This document shows, in pieces, positions 1-8,734 of a stretch of 28,288 nucleotides of DNA (position 1 is its first letter; each line of letters begins with the position of its first letter). The notes beneath the pieces were generated by a model. The model did not search any database and was not told the DNA's origin. It worked only from the letters and a program-made list of their open reading frames with translations. Where the stretch lies: assembly GCA_900540045.1 (NCBI GenBank), contig UQEF01000032.1:1-28288 (forward strand), in the 5' to 3' direction. Position numbers and translations under genes: made by a program. The DNA comes from an uncultured Eubacteriales bacterium. Lineage in GTDB: Bacteria; Bacillota; Clostridia; Christensenellales; Aristaeellaceae.

Positions 1-2
1 TC

Positions 3-434
3 AACTTTGCGCTGGCGATCATCCCCCTGCTGCTGGTCATGCTGATCACCGGGACGGCGTTCACTCCGGCGCTACTGCTGCTCATTTTCGACATGCTGTG
101 CCTGCTGGGCTTCGTAACAGGCATGAGCCTGCTGCTAACCACCGCCATGACCTTCTTTCAGGACACGCAATTCCTCTGGGGCGTAGTCAGCATGATGTGG
201 ATGTATCTGACGCCGCTGTTCTATCCCGAGAGCATCATCCCGACACAGTTCCTGACGATCTACCACATGAATCCCATGTACCAGTACATCACGTTTGCCC
301 GTATCTGCATCATCGATGGCGTGTCTCCTGAACCGATGGCCTATCTGTGGTGCATCCTTTCTTCGGTGGTGGTGCTGGGGCTGGGGATTCTGACGTTCAA
401 GCGGCATCAGGACAAGTTTGTGCTGTATCTGTGA
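3..434 (+). CDS. wzm: ABC-2 type polysaccharide export permease, C-terminal part (Wzm-like)
   Basis: This is the 3' end of an integral-membrane permease that would move a lipid-linked polysaccharide across the cytoplasmic membrane together with an ATPase. The frame is open from the first complete codon, so the 5' end lies outside the window and the ATG at 39 is only an internal methionine. About 143 residues remain, roughly the last half of a typical 260-residue Wzm/TagG protein. Hydrophobic spans are visible, followed by the family-typical segment with WMYLTPLFYPESIIP and then NPMYQYITFAR. The protein ends in a last membrane span and a short basic tail (FKRHQDKFVLYL). The Wzt-like ATPase starts 10 bases after the stop. 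Family assignment is by recognition of the C-terminal pattern. The substrate cannot be read from this fragment. Confidence 0.85.
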   Translation, partial: NFALAIIPLLLVMLITGTAFTPALLLLIFDMLCLLGFVTGMSLLLTTAMTFFQDTQFLWGVVSMMWMYLTPLFYPESIIPTQFLTIYHMNPMYQYITFARICIIDGVSPEPMAYLWCILSSVVVLGLGILTFKRHQDKFVLYL

Positions 435-444
435 GGTGAAGCGG

Positions 445-1173
445 ATGGAAACGATGATTGAGGTCAGGGATGTGTCCATGCGCTTTCGCATGGCCAACGA
501 CCGCATCAGCAGTATCAAGGAATACGCCATTGCCCGGCTGCGCGGGAAGCTGAAATACAACGAGTTCGAGGCCCTCAAGCATGTGAGCTTCGACGTCAAG
601 CGCGGAGAGGTCATGGGGCTGATCGGGCACAACGGCGCGGGCAAGAGCACGCTGCTCAAGGTGATTTCCGGCATTTTGAAGCCCACGGAGGGCAGCGTGA
701 TTGTGCGCGGAAATGTCGCGCCGATGCTGGAGCTGGGCAGTGGCTTTGATTTTGATATGACTGGCAGGGAAAACATCTTCTTGAACGGCGCGATTCTGGG
801 CTATTCCGAGGAGTTTCTCAAGAGCAAGTACGAGGAGATCGTGGCTTTTTCGGAGATTGGGCCGTTCATTGACATGCCGCTGCGCAACTATTCGTCAGGC
901 ATGGTAGCGAGGCTTGCGTTTTCGGTGGCGACGGTGGTGGTACCGGAGGTGCTGATCGTGGACGAGGTACTCGCGGTAGGCGATGCGGAGTTTCAGGAGA
1001 AGAGCCGAAAACGGATGATGGAACTGATGAGCGGGGGGACGACGGTGCTGTTTGTGAGCCATAGCATGGATCAAATACGACAGATGTGCAATCGTGTCGT
1101 GTGGCTGGAACGCGGCTCGGTGAGGATGTTCGATACGACACAGCTGGCCTGTGACGCTTACGAAAACGGTTAA
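445..1173 (+). CDS. wzt: ABC transporter ATPase for polysaccharide export (Wzt/TagH-like)
   Basis: This is the nucleotide-binding subunit of the exporter whose permease ends just upstream. I chose the ATG at 445 because GAGGTG lies at 433-438; an in-frame ATG at 418 has no such site and would overlap the permease. The protein is 242 residues. Walker A is GHNGAGKST at residues 61-69, the signature is YSSGMVARLAF, Walker B is VLIVDEVLAVGD, and the switch histidine is in VSHS. The segment [21 protein letters not shown] is characteristic of polysaccharide and teichoic-acid exporters. The protein stops right after the ATPase domain. It lacks the C-terminal carbohydrate-binding domain found in Wzt proteins that recognise a capped chain end, so any length control by cap recognition would need another protein. 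Confidence 0.93.
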   Translation: METMIEVRDVSMRFRMANDRISSIKEYAIARLRGKLKYNEFEALKHVSFDVKRGEVMGLIGHNGAGKSTLLKVISGILKPTEGSVIVRGNVAPMLELGSGFDFDMTGRENIFLNGAILGYSEEFLKSKYEEIVAFSEIGPFIDMPLRNYSSGMVARLAFSVATVVVPEVLIVDEVLAVGDAEFQEKSRKRMMELMSGGTTVLFVSHSMDQIRQMCNRVVWLERGSVRMFDTTQLACDAYENG

Positions 1174-1195
1174 ACAGTTGAGGAGGGTACAGGCT

Positions 1196-2935
1196 TTGCA
1201 GGAATATCAACGCTGGCTGGAAAAAGCAGCCTCAAATGAAGAAATCTTTCAAGAACTTAAAGCGATTGCCGGCCATACTGAAGAAATCAGGGATCGCTTC
1301 TACCGGGAATTGGAATTCGGCACAGGTGGATTGAGGGGCGTACTCGGCGCAGGCACAAACCGCATGAATGTGTATACCGTCGGCAAGGCGACACAAGGAC
1401 TGAGCCATTATCTGAAGCGCACTTTTGCTACCCCGTCCGTAGCTATTGCCTATGACAGCAGAATTCATTCGGATCTGTTTGCCGTAACGGCAGCGACAAT
1501 TTTTGCTGCCAATGGGATTGCTGTTCATCTGTATCCCCGACTGATGCCTACGCCGGCACTCTCCTTTGCCGTACGCGATCTGAAGTGTAGTGGGGGCGTC
1601 GTGATTACAGCCAGCCATAATCCTGCGAAATACAACGGCTACAAGGTCTATGGTCCGGACGGGTGCCAAATTACGACGCAGGCAGCAAAGGAAATCCAGA
1701 AAGAGATTGACGCCGTTGATCCGTTTGAAGATGTGCGTCGAATGGATTTTGGCACCGCTGTCGCGCGGGGACAGATCATCAATATCGATGAGGATATGAT
1801 CAACCGTTATCTGGCAGCTGTTGGAACAACTTCTGTCCTGCCCGAAGGCATTGATCAGAGCTTCTCTATTGTGTATACGCCGCTTAACGGCACGGGCGTA
1901 TCCTGTGTGCCGCGATGCCTGAAGGAACATGGTTTTACCCGGCTCATCATGCCTGAAGAACAGGATCACCCGGATGGTCATTTTCCGACCTGCCCGTACC
2001 CGAATCCCGAGATCCGTGAAGCCTTGGATATCGGTCTTCAACTTGCGCAGAGTACGAAAAGCGACCTGTTGCTGGCGACCGACCCTGATTGTGATCGTGT
2101 TGGCGCAGCTGTGCGCGAGGATGGCAAATACACCCTGATTACAGGCAACGAAATGGGGGTATTGCTTTTTGATTTTATCTGCAAAATGCGCATGGCGAAT
2201 GGAACGATGCCGGAAAACCCGATCGCCGTGAAAACGATTGTGACAACACCTATGGCTGCAAAAATCGCAGAGCACTACGGAGTTGAGCTGATCGATGTCC
2301 TGACGGGATTTAAATTCATCGGCGAGCAGATTGGCCTGCTTGAAAAAAAGAATGAGGCGGGACGCTACATCTTTGGTTTCGAAGAAAGCTACGGCTATCT
2401 GAGCGGCACGTATGTCCGGGATAAGGACGCTGTCAATGCGTCGTTGCTCATCTGCGAAATGTTCGCATGGTACCGGTCGCAGGGAAAGAGCCTTGTTGAT
2501 GCGCTTCAGGCGCTGTATAGTCAATACGGACATTATCAAAGCCGTCTGCTCTCCTTTGAATTTACGGGGGCGGAGGGGTTTGAGGCGATGCAAAAATTTA
2601 TGGAGGAGCTGCGGATAAATCCGCCTGCGTACATCCTCGATATGGAGGTAATGGCCGTGGGTGACTATTTGCATTCCTGTATACAGCATCAGGATGGGCA
2701 GCGGGAAGCCATCAATCTGCCGAGCTCCAATGTGCTGCGCTTCTGGCTGAAAGGAGATTCGCAGGTTGTTGTCCGTCCTTCCGGCACGGAGCCTAAGCTC
2801 AAGGTGTATGTGACGACGGTTGCGGATACTTGCCAGGCAAGCAGCGAGCTTGCCGCGCGACTGGCGAACGATTTTGAAAAAAGAATCCGTCGCAGCGGCG
2901 AACCAAGCATGGCCAGCCGTAATAAGCAAGGCTAA
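1196..2935 (+). CDS. Phosphohexomutase (phosphomannomutase/phosphoglucomutase, PgcA-like)
   Basis: The enzyme interconverts hexose 6-phosphate and 1-phosphate in the cytosol. Next to a mannose-1-phosphate guanylyltransferase, the likely product is mannose 1-phosphate. The TTG at 1196 is the probable start: a full AGGAGG sits at 1181-1186 with 9 bases of spacing, whereas the upstream in-frame GTG at 1151 would overlap the ATPase. The resulting 579 residues match the long alpha-phosphohexomutase subfamily. All four signature elements are present: TASHNP with the phosphoserine at residue 140, the metal loop DPDCDR at 296-301, the sugar-specificity loop GFEESYGY, and the phosphate-binding RPSGTEPK at about 527. 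Glucose versus mannose preference cannot be decided from these motifs; the context favours mannose. Confidence 0.93.
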   Translation: MQEYQRWLEKAASNEEIFQELKAIAGHTEEIRDRFYRELEFGTGGLRGVLGAGTNRMNVYTVGKATQGLSHYLKRTFATPSVAIAYDSRIHSDLFAVTAATIFAANGIAVHLYPRLMPTPALSFAVRDLKCSGGVVITASHNPAKYNGYKVYGPDGCQITTQAAKEIQKEIDAVDPFEDVRRMDFGTAVARGQIINIDEDMINRYLAAVGTTSVLPEGIDQSFSIVYTPLNGTGVSCVPRCLKEHGFTRLIMPEEQDHPDGHFPTCPYPNPEIREALDIGLQLAQSTKSDLLLATDPDCDRVGAAVREDGKYTLITGNEMGVLLFDFICKMRMANGTMPENPIAVKTIVTTPMAAKIAEHYGVELIDVLTGFKFIGEQIGLLEKKNEAGRYIFGFEESYGYLSGTYVRDKDAVNASLLICEMFAWYRSQGKSLVDALQALYSQYGHYQSRLLSFEFTGAEGFEAMQKFMEELRINPPAYILDMEVMAVGDYLHSCIQHQDGQREAINLPSSNVLRFWLKGDSQVVVRPSGTEPKLKVYVTTVADTCQASSELAARLANDFEKRIRRSGEPSMASRNKQG

Positions 2936-2948
2936 GAAGGACTGAGAG

Positions 2949-4238
2949 ATGAGTAGGCTGCATCCTAAAATTCTTTTAAAAAAGTTCATAATTCGCATAA
3001 AGCCTTACTTCTCTTTTCTGCCAAAGGGGGTTCGGTTGCGAATCGGGAGCGCATTGGGATGCCTGACAGGAAACAGAATCAAGAGACCTCCCGAACCGTA
3101 TTCACCCGGGCTCTTCCCTATGGGGGTTAACCTCTTCGGATTATTCAGGGCGGAGATGGGGTTGGCGCAGGGCGCAAAACTTTACGCCCATGCCCTGGAA
3201 TGCGGCAAAATACCGCATGTGTTGCTGAATCTGGATTTTTTGGAATGGCTTGCCCAGAATGATCATTCCTATGACAGACAGCTTGTTCAGGTGCCGGTTT
3301 ATGCGGTCAATGTTGTGCATATCAACCCTGATCAGTGGCGTGAAGCCATATATCCATTTGGATTGCAGGCTTTTGACCGGCATTATAACATCGGTGTATG
3401 GCTTTGGGAACTGGAGACCATCCCGCAAAAATGGCTTCCGATTCTTGCATATGTAGATGAACTGTGGGTTCCGTCGGAATTCATTGCCAGAGCACTGCAC
3501 AAGGTGACGGATAAGCCTGTTACAGTGATTCCGTATGGAATAAGCGTGCCTTTCGATGAGGCGGCAACCAGAGCTTCACTTGGCCTTCCTGAAGATCGAT
3601 TCTGCGTGCTGGTCATGTACGATTCTAACAGTTACGCGAGTCGAAAGAACCCGGCGGCCGCTATCAAGGCATATGCAAAGGCATTTGGCAAGCAAAACCC
3701 GGCTACGCATCTGGTCATCAAGGTGAACAATCCCAAGCAGGCGGACATCCAGTTCTTTGAGCGCGAGATCGAAGATCGGGCGGGCTATACCTTGATTACG
3801 GAGCAGATGGAAAAGCCGCGACTCAATGCACTCATTCGCCTGTGCGACGTATTCATCAGCCTTCATCGGAGCGAAGGATTTGGCCTAGTCATGGCGGAGG
3901 CGATGGCACTGGGAACGCCTGTGATCGCCACCGACTGGTCTGCCAATACAGAATTTATGACGAGGGAAACCTCCTGTATGGTGAATTATCAGCTTGTGCC
4001 TGTGCGCAAGCAATATCAGTATGGCGAAGCATCGCAAAGATGGGCGGAGGCCGACATCGATCAGGCGGCTGAATACTTGAAACGTCTGCTTGGGGATAAA
4101 ACGTATTACCGGAAAAAGGCGGAAGCTGGAAGGGCATGGATTACCTCCCGTTTCAGTCCGGAGGAGTCGGCTCGAAAAATGCGCAGCAGACTGGAAGAAA
4201 TCTGCAACATAAAAAGTGAGGCCGATCTGCATACCTGA
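2949..4238 (+). CDS. Glycosyltransferase family 4 (GT-B, retaining)
   Basis: This is a predicted cytoplasmic sugar transferase that extends the glycan from a nucleotide-sugar donor. The 429-residue protein has a basic N-terminus. Its N-terminal domain carries GVNLFGLFRAEMGL and the stretch GVWLWELETIP...VDELWVPSEFIA, typical of GT4 enzymes in rhamnan and mannan clusters. The C-terminal donor domain has the E-x7-E motif at residues 309-317 (EGFGLVMAE), followed by ALGTPVIATDWSANTEFM. The gene starts 13 bases after the mutase stop. It is followed by the GDP-mannose genes, so a GDP-mannose or GDP-rhamnose donor is plausible but inferred from position only. Acceptor and linkage are unknown. Confidence 0.88.
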   Translation: MSRLHPKILLKKFIIRIKPYFSFLPKGVRLRIGSALGCLTGNRIKRPPEPYSPGLFPMGVNLFGLFRAEMGLAQGAKLYAHALECGKIPHVLLNLDFLEWLAQNDHSYDRQLVQVPVYAVNVVHINPDQWREAIYPFGLQAFDRHYNIGVWLWELETIPQKWLPILAYVDELWVPSEFIARALHKVTDKPVTVIPYGISVPFDEAATRASLGLPEDRFCVLVMYDSNSYASRKNPAAAIKAYAKAFGKQNPATHLVIKVNNPKQADIQFFEREIEDRAGYTLITEQMEKPRLNALIRLCDVFISLHRSEGFGLVMAEAMALGTPVIATDWSANTEFMTRETSCMVNYQLVPVRKQYQYGEASQRWAEADIDQAAEYLKRLLGDKTYYRKKAEAGRAWITSRFSPEESARKMRSRLEEICNIKSEADLHT

Positions 4239-4274
4239 TGCAGACGCGGCATGAACGAAAGGTGTGAAGATGCC

Positions 4275-5345
4275 ATGAAAAAAACAGCACTCATTATGGC
4301 CGGAGGTCGTGGAGAACGCTTCTGGCCCAAGAGTCGGCAGGACATGCCCAAGCAGTTTCTGTCGCTGACGGACGATGATAAAACCATGATTCAGTTGACG
4401 GTAGAACGCATTCGTCCGTTGGTGGATATCGAAGACATCTATATCGCAACGAACCAGGATTACAGGGAGCTTGTACGCAGGCAGCTACCGGAGTTGCCGG
4501 AGCAGAATATTCTGTGTGAGCCGGTAGGTAAAAACACTGCCCCATGTATTGGGCTCGGCGCTATGCACATCGCTAAAAAGTATGAGGATGCTCTGATGTT
4601 CGTGCTGCCGTCGGATCATCTGATTAAAATGGATAAGATTTTCCTCCGGTCCCTGCAGGACGCCTGCGATGTGGCTGAGCAGGGCGAGAATCTGGTGACT
4701 ATCGGCATTACGCCAAACTCTCCGGAAACCGGTTATGGCTATATCCGTTTTGACGCAGAGCACACGCTGGGAAGGGCATTTCGGGTGGAGCAATTTGTCG
4801 AAAAACCGGACTTAGAGAGGGCCAAGGAATATCTGGCTTCTGGCCAATATATGTGGAACAGCGGCATGTTCACATGGAAGGTATCCACAATTCTGAAAAA
4901 TATCCAGACGTTTATGCCTGATACCTATGAGGGCCTGCAACGCATCGGGCAGGCGATCGGTACTGAACAGGAGACCGAGGTGCTAGGCCGGGAATTCATG
5001 GCGTTTAAGTCCGAGTCCATCGATTATGGCATCATGGAGAAGGCGTCCAATATTTACATTCTTACGAGCGCGTTTGGTTGGGACGACGTCGGCTCATGGC
5101 TGGCAGTCGGGAGAATCAAAAAGACAAATGATCTGGGCAACATCGTCAGCGGCAACGCGATCACGGTAGACACGAAAAACACGATTATTCAGGGGGAAAA
5201 GAAGCTAATTGCAGCAGTGGGGTTGGAGAATATAATTATCGTGGATACACCGGACGCGTTGCTTGTGTGCGAAAAGGATCATGCAGGCGAGATTAAAAAG
5301 GTGCTGGAGAACCTGAAAATCTGCAACAGGACAGAGTACCTCTGA
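4275..5345 (+). CDS. manC: Mannose-1-phosphate guanylyltransferase
   Basis: The enzyme makes GDP-mannose from mannose 1-phosphate and GTP. The ATG at 4275 is preferred over the in-frame ATG at 4251 because GAAAGGTG precedes it by about ten bases, while the earlier one has no binding site. The protein is 356 residues, the usual length of the single-domain form without a fused isomerase. The nucleotide-binding signature GGRGERFWPKSR is at residues ~11-22. FVEKP, VLPSDHLI and the SIDYGIMEKA segment are further family marks. It sits between a GT4 gene and gmd and completes the mutase - guanylyltransferase - dehydratase order. No phosphomannose isomerase is encoded in the window, so mannose 6-phosphate must come from elsewhere. 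Confidence 0.95.
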   Translation: MKKTALIMAGGRGERFWPKSRQDMPKQFLSLTDDDKTMIQLTVERIRPLVDIEDIYIATNQDYRELVRRQLPELPEQNILCEPVGKNTAPCIGLGAMHIAKKYEDALMFVLPSDHLIKMDKIFLRSLQDACDVAEQGENLVTIGITPNSPETGYGYIRFDAEHTLGRAFRVEQFVEKPDLERAKEYLASGQYMWNSGMFTWKVSTILKNIQTFMPDTYEGLQRIGQAIGTEQETEVLGREFMAFKSESIDYGIMEKASNIYILTSAFGWDDVGSWLAVGRIKKTNDLGNIVSGNAITVDTKNTIIQGEKKLIAAVGLENIIIVDTPDALLVCEKDHAGEIKKVLENLKICNRTEYL

Positions 5346-5396
5346 GATGGACAAGCAAGATAGTTTCATCATTATCAATATACGGAGGAGATAATC

Positions 5397-6425
5397 GTGA
5401 CTAAGCGGGCATTGATTACGGGTATCACGGGGCAGGACGGTTCTTATCTGGCGGAGCTATTGCTTGAAAAGGGGTATGAGGTTCATGGTATGACGCGCCG
5501 TGCCTCGCTGCCCAATACGGGCCGCATCGAACATATCATGGATAAGATCACGCTGCATGACGGTGATCTGAGCGACACGGCGAGCATCATGCGCATCATG
5601 AGCCTTGTGCACCCGGACGAAGTTTACAACCTGGCGGCGCAGAGCCACGTTCAGGTGAGCTTTGATGTGCCGGAGTATTCTGGCGATGTGGACGCGATCG
5701 GCGTGCTGCGCATGCTGGAGGCGATCCGCATTCTGGGTATGGCAAAGACGTGCAAGTTCTATCAGGCTTCAACGTCCGAACTCTTTGGCAAGGTAGAGGA
5801 GATTCCTCAGAAGGAGACCACGCCCTTCCACCCGTACAGCCCTTATGCGGTTGCCAAGCAATATGGCTTCTGGATTGTCAAAGAATATCGTGAGGCGTAT
5901 GGTATGTTTGCGGTAAACGGTATTCTGTTCAATCATGAGTCTGAACGTCGGGGCGAAAACTTTGTGACCCGGAAAATCACGCGCGCAGCTGGTCGAATCG
6001 CATGCGGACTTCAAGAAAAACTACAGCTGGGCAATCTGGATAGCAAACGCGATTGGGGATATGCCAAGGACTATGTGGAATGCATGTGGCTGATGCTCCA
6101 GCATGACCAGCCCGAGGACTTTGTCATTGCAACTGGCGTGCAGCACACCGTGCGTGAGTTTACAACGTTGGCATTCAAGCATTGCGGCATTGAGCTGGAA
6201 TGGCAGGGCAGTGGGATTGATGAAAAAGGCGTAGATAAGGCTACGGGCAGTGTGTTGGTTGAAGTCAATGCAGCATGGTTCCGGCCAACTGATGTGGATA
6301 ACCTGTGGGGTGATCCGACGAAGGCAAAGACCGTGCTTGGTTGGAATCCCCAGAAGACCAGCTATGAGGAGCTTTGCGCAATTATGGCTGAGCATGATCT
6401 TGAGCTTGCAAAAAAAGAGAGATAA
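5397..6425 (+). CDS. gmd: GDP-mannose 4,6-dehydratase
   Basis: The enzyme converts GDP-D-mannose to GDP-4-keto-6-deoxy-D-mannose with tightly bound NADP. It starts at GTG 5397 behind a strong GGAGGAG and has 342 residues, a normal length. The Rossmann motif is [15 protein letters not shown] at the N-terminus, with the family-specific VHGMTRRAS just after. Catalytic residues are in the YxxxK pair at Y150 and K154 (YAVAK), and STSELFGK supplies the catalytic Thr/Ser-Glu region. [19 protein letters not shown] is the GMD hallmark, with a Glu in place of the usual Pro. The product is a branch point for GDP-D-rhamnose, GDP-L-fucose and others. The Rmd-like reductase at 13380 argues for D-rhamnose here. 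Confidence 0.96.
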   Translation: MTKRALITGITGQDGSYLAELLLEKGYEVHGMTRRASLPNTGRIEHIMDKITLHDGDLSDTASIMRIMSLVHPDEVYNLAAQSHVQVSFDVPEYSGDVDAIGVLRMLEAIRILGMAKTCKFYQASTSELFGKVEEIPQKETTPFHPYSPYAVAKQYGFWIVKEYREAYGMFAVNGILFNHESERRGENFVTRKITRAAGRIACGLQEKLQLGNLDSKRDWGYAKDYVECMWLMLQHDQPEDFVIATGVQHTVREFTTLAFKHCGIELEWQGSGIDEKGVDKATGSVLVEVNAAWFRPTDVDNLWGDPTKAKTVLGWNPQKTSYEELCAIMAEHDLELAKKER

Positions 6426-6546
6426 AGTGTAACCAACCTTTTAAAGAATATAGGTTATGGGGAACAGGGGAGTTTAAAGTACCCAACTCTTTAAGTGAAA
6501 TCTAAAACCATCGATATAAGCGGCGGATTCTAACGAGATTTTCTTG

Positions 6547-6587
6547 CACGGTTCCCCTGCACCGTTGCAGGGGAACCGTGTGTTTTT
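6547..6587 (+). terminator. Strong hairpin terminator after gmd
   Basis: A perfect 14-base-pair stem (6547-6560 pairing with 6567-6580, CACGGTTCCCCTGC) closes a six-base loop and is followed by a run of five T at 6583-6587. It lies about 120 bases beyond the gmd stop and would end transcription of the first half of the locus. The AT-rich, degenerate DNA beyond it contains no gene. Confidence 0.8.
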
Positions 6588-6622
6588 GAAAAAATCACCG
6601 AGGTGAGCTTTTTCAACACACA
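6579..6622. repeat. Imperfect inverted repeat next to the gmd terminator
   Basis: Immediately after the terminator stem, GTGTG...TTGAAAAA at the left is mirrored by TTTTTCAA...CACAC at the right. The centre is a short palindrome, TCACCGAGGTGA. Two extra T residues on the left break the symmetry. It could be a second hairpin, or the relic of a transposon end given the IS remnant downstream. I cannot choose between these. Confidence 0.5.
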
Positions 6623-6779
6623 GAAATATAAGTCATTCTTCTACATATGACTTTTTAAGTTCTCGCATGAACGTTTTATTTCCAAAATTATCATGGACTA
6701 AAGGAGTAAGCAGAAGTGATTGAACCTGTAAAAAAACAAATTATATAAATTTGCGGAGGAATGGTCTACATAATAATTA

Positions 6780-7110
6780 TTTGTTAGAGCTGAACAATTC
6801 CATGACCAACTGGAAAACTTGCCTCTTCCCTCTCTGGATAAGCATGCAGTTGTGATCATGGATAATATGAGATCCCACCATGCGAAGATGATTATGGATC
6901 GATCAATGAATAGAGATTCAAATACGTCTATTTGCCGCTATATAGTCAGACTTTAATCCGACATTTTTGGGCAAAACCAAAGGCTATTCATCAGAAGTTG
7001 AAGGCTGTTTCCATGCCAATCTGCCTTCTGCTGTTCAACCAGCTTTTCATGTTATTTTTCTCAGCATGGTTATGATGAATGGTTTCAGTCTTGTGGCATT
7101 TGCGTTATTT
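6780..7110 (+). mobile_element. Degenerate IS630-family transposase remnant
   Basis: No intact reading frame exists, but pieces of a DDE transposase of the IS630 type can be read across frames. Around 6815-6895 one frame gives LPSLDKHAVVIMDNMRSHH, matching the family's second-Asp region (VIMDN..xH). About 45 bases further, the sequence resembles the catalytic block YSPDFNPIEHFWAK after restoring a few missing bases: the present DNA reads YS, then shifted pieces, then HFWAKPKA. Stops and frameshifts show it is inactive. It separates gmd from the surviving end of rmlA and is the likely cause of the broken rhamnose operon. Terminal repeats and target duplications were not identified. Confidence 0.65.
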
Positions 7111-7123
7111 GAGTAGTTTGCTA

Positions 7124-7231
7124 AACGGCTGGATTTCAAAGGAAAAGCTGCTAGAGAGCGCGGCGCGCTATGACAAAATCCCGTATGATATCCGTCTCAA
7201 AGCCGTCGGAGAAAGAAAGGTATTGCATTGA
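7124..7231 (+). pseudogene. rfbA: 3' remnant of glucose-1-phosphate thymidylyltransferase (rmlA)
   Basis: The last ~35 codons of an RmlA/RfbA-like protein survive in frame. They begin NGWISKEKLLESAARYDKIP and end GERKVLH with TGA at 7229-7231. This matches the C-terminal helix region of RmlA, the enzyme making dTDP-glucose, in which an 'NGWI..EQLL..A....K..YG..L' pattern is usual. The stop overlaps the first base of the rmlC ATG (TGATG), the normal operon coupling, which supports the assignment. Everything upstream of 7124 has been replaced by the IS630-like remnant. No rmlB (dTDP-glucose dehydratase) is seen in the window, so intact copies of rmlA and rmlB would have to be elsewhere for RmlC and RmlD to work. 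Confidence 0.65.
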
Positions 7232-7794
7232 TGAAAAAGCTCGAGACCAGATTGCCCGGGGTGTATCTCATTGAGCCGCAAGTCTTTGGTGACCGTCGCG
7301 GCTATTTCATGGAAACCTACTCCACCGCCGCCTTTGCAGAAATGGGCATCGACACGGTGTTCGTGCAGGATAACCAGTCCTTCACGGCACAGAAGGGGAC
7401 GCTTCGTGGCATTCACTTTCAAAACGCGCCCATGGCTCAGGCCAAGCTGGTACGCGTGACCCACGGCGCGGTGATGGATGTGACAGTCGATCTGCGGAAA
7501 GGAAGCCCCACCTACCTGCAATGGACTGCCACGGAGCTCAGCGCGGAAAACAAACACATGCTCTATATTCCGCGAGGCTTCGGGCATGGTTTCAAAACCC
7601 TGACGGACAACGTAGAGTTTTGCTATAAAGTGGACAATCTTTACAGCAAAGAACATGACCGCGCCATCCGTTTTAACGATCCTGCTATCGGCGTGTACTG
7701 GGGAGAAGTGGTGGAGGAGCTGCTGTCGCAGAAGGACATGACCTCCCCCCTGCTATCAGACAGTGACTGTAACTTCGTGTATGGAGAAATGTAA
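7231..7794 (+). CDS. rfbC: dTDP-4-dehydrorhamnose 3,5-epimerase
   Basis: RmlC epimerises dTDP-4-keto-6-deoxyglucose at C3 and C5 on the way to dTDP-L-rhamnose. I start it at ATG 7231, with AAAGG about ten bases upstream; the TTG just before it at 7228 is possible but less likely. The protein is 187 residues, the full normal length. It shows the cupin-fold signatures GVYLIEPQVFGDRRGYFMETY, QDNQSF, the catalytic His 62 in LRGIHFQ, VDLRKGSPTY, and the IPRGFGHGF segment. Its start overlaps the stop of the rmlA remnant, and rmlD follows after 19 bases. The gene looks intact even though its pathway partners upstream are lost. Confidence 0.95.
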   Translation: MKKLETRLPGVYLIEPQVFGDRRGYFMETYSTAAFAEMGIDTVFVQDNQSFTAQKGTLRGIHFQNAPMAQAKLVRVTHGAVMDVTVDLRKGSPTYLQWTATELSAENKHMLYIPRGFGHGFKTLTDNVEFCYKVDNLYSKEHDRAIRFNDPAIGVYWGEVVEELLSQKDMTSPLLSDSDCNFVYGEM

Positions 7795-7813
7795 TGCGAG
7801 GAAGCTCATACAA

Positions 7814-8734
7814 ATGAAAGTATTTGTTACGGGCGTCTGTGGCCAACTGGGCCATGACGTGATGAATGAATTGGCCCGGTGCGGGCATGAGGGCCTGGGG
7901 AGCGATCTTGCACCCGTATACAGCGGCGTGCAGGACGGAAGCGCGGTATGTGCCATGCCCTATGAGCAGCTGGACATCACGAACGCGGAAGCTGTGCGGG
8001 AAAGCCTCCTGCGCGCACGGCCCGACGCGGTGATCCACTGCGCTGCATGGACGGCGGTGGACGCGGCTGAGGATTCCGAAAATCGGGACAAGGTGCGCGC
8101 GATCAACGCAGGCGGAACACGGCACATCGCGAAAATCTGCAGGGAGCTGGGCTGTAAGCTGATGTACATCAGCACGGACTATGTGTTTGGCGGCCAGGGC
8201 AAGGAGCCCTGGAAACCGGAATGCGAGGACTACGCGCCCCTGAATGTCTATGGGCAGACCAAGCTGGAGGGCGAGCAGGCAGTACGTGAGCTGGTGGAAA
8301 AGTTCTTCATCGTGCGCATCGCATGGGTATTCGGACTAAGTGGAAATAACTTTATCAAAACCATGCTGCACCTTGGGCAAACGAATTCCACCCTACGCGT
8401 GGTTAGCGATCAGGTCGGTACGCCAACCTATACGCCGGACCTAGCGCGGCTGCTAGTCGACATGGTTGAGACGGAGAAGTACGGAACCTACCATGCCACC
8501 AACGAGGGTGGGTACATCAGCTGGTACGACTTTGCCTGCGAGATCTTCTGTCAGGCGGGGTTATCCGTGACCATACAGCCCGTGACGACGGCGGAATACG
8601 GCTTATCAACGGCAGCTCGCCCGTTCAACAGCCGGCTGGATAAAACCAAACTTGTGAAAAATGGCTTTGCGCCCCTGCCTGACTGGCGCGACGCGCTGGG
8701 AAGGTATCTGAAAGAGATGCAGAAAATTCAATGA
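7814..8734 (+). CDS. rfbD: dTDP-4-dehydrorhamnose reductase
   Basis: RmlD carries out the final NAD(P)H-dependent reduction that yields dTDP-L-rhamnose. ATG 7814 is preceded by GAGGAAG at suitable spacing; the longer in-frame extension back to 7763 would overlap rmlC. The 306-residue protein has the Rossmann motif VTGVCGQLGHDV at the N-terminus, CAAWTAVDAAE, YISTDYVFGG, the catalytic Y146-x3-K150 (YGQTK), and RIAWVFG. All are standard for this SDR family. The sequence appears intact. The dead ABC ATPase begins directly at its 3' end. Confidence 0.95.
   Translation: MKVFVTGVCGQLGHDVMNELARCGHEGLGSDLAPVYSGVQDGSAVCAMPYEQLDITNAEAVRESLLRARPDAVIHCAAWTAVDAAEDSENRDKVRAINAGGTRHIAKICRELGCKLMYISTDYVFGGQGKEPWKPECEDYAPLNVYGQTKLEGEQAVRELVEKFFIVRIAWVFGLSGNNFIKTMLHLGQTNSTLRVVSDQVGTPTYTPDLARLLVDMVETEKYGTYHATNEGGYISWYDFACEIFCQAGLSVTIQPVTTAEYGLSTAARPFNSRLDKTKLVKNGFAPLPDWRDALGRYLKEMQKIQ

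Noticed and set aside
1232..2998. 588-residue minus-strand frame opposite the phosphohexomutase
   Set aside because: The plus strand has all four catalytic motifs of the mutase. The antisense product has no recognisable domain and no ribosome binding site.
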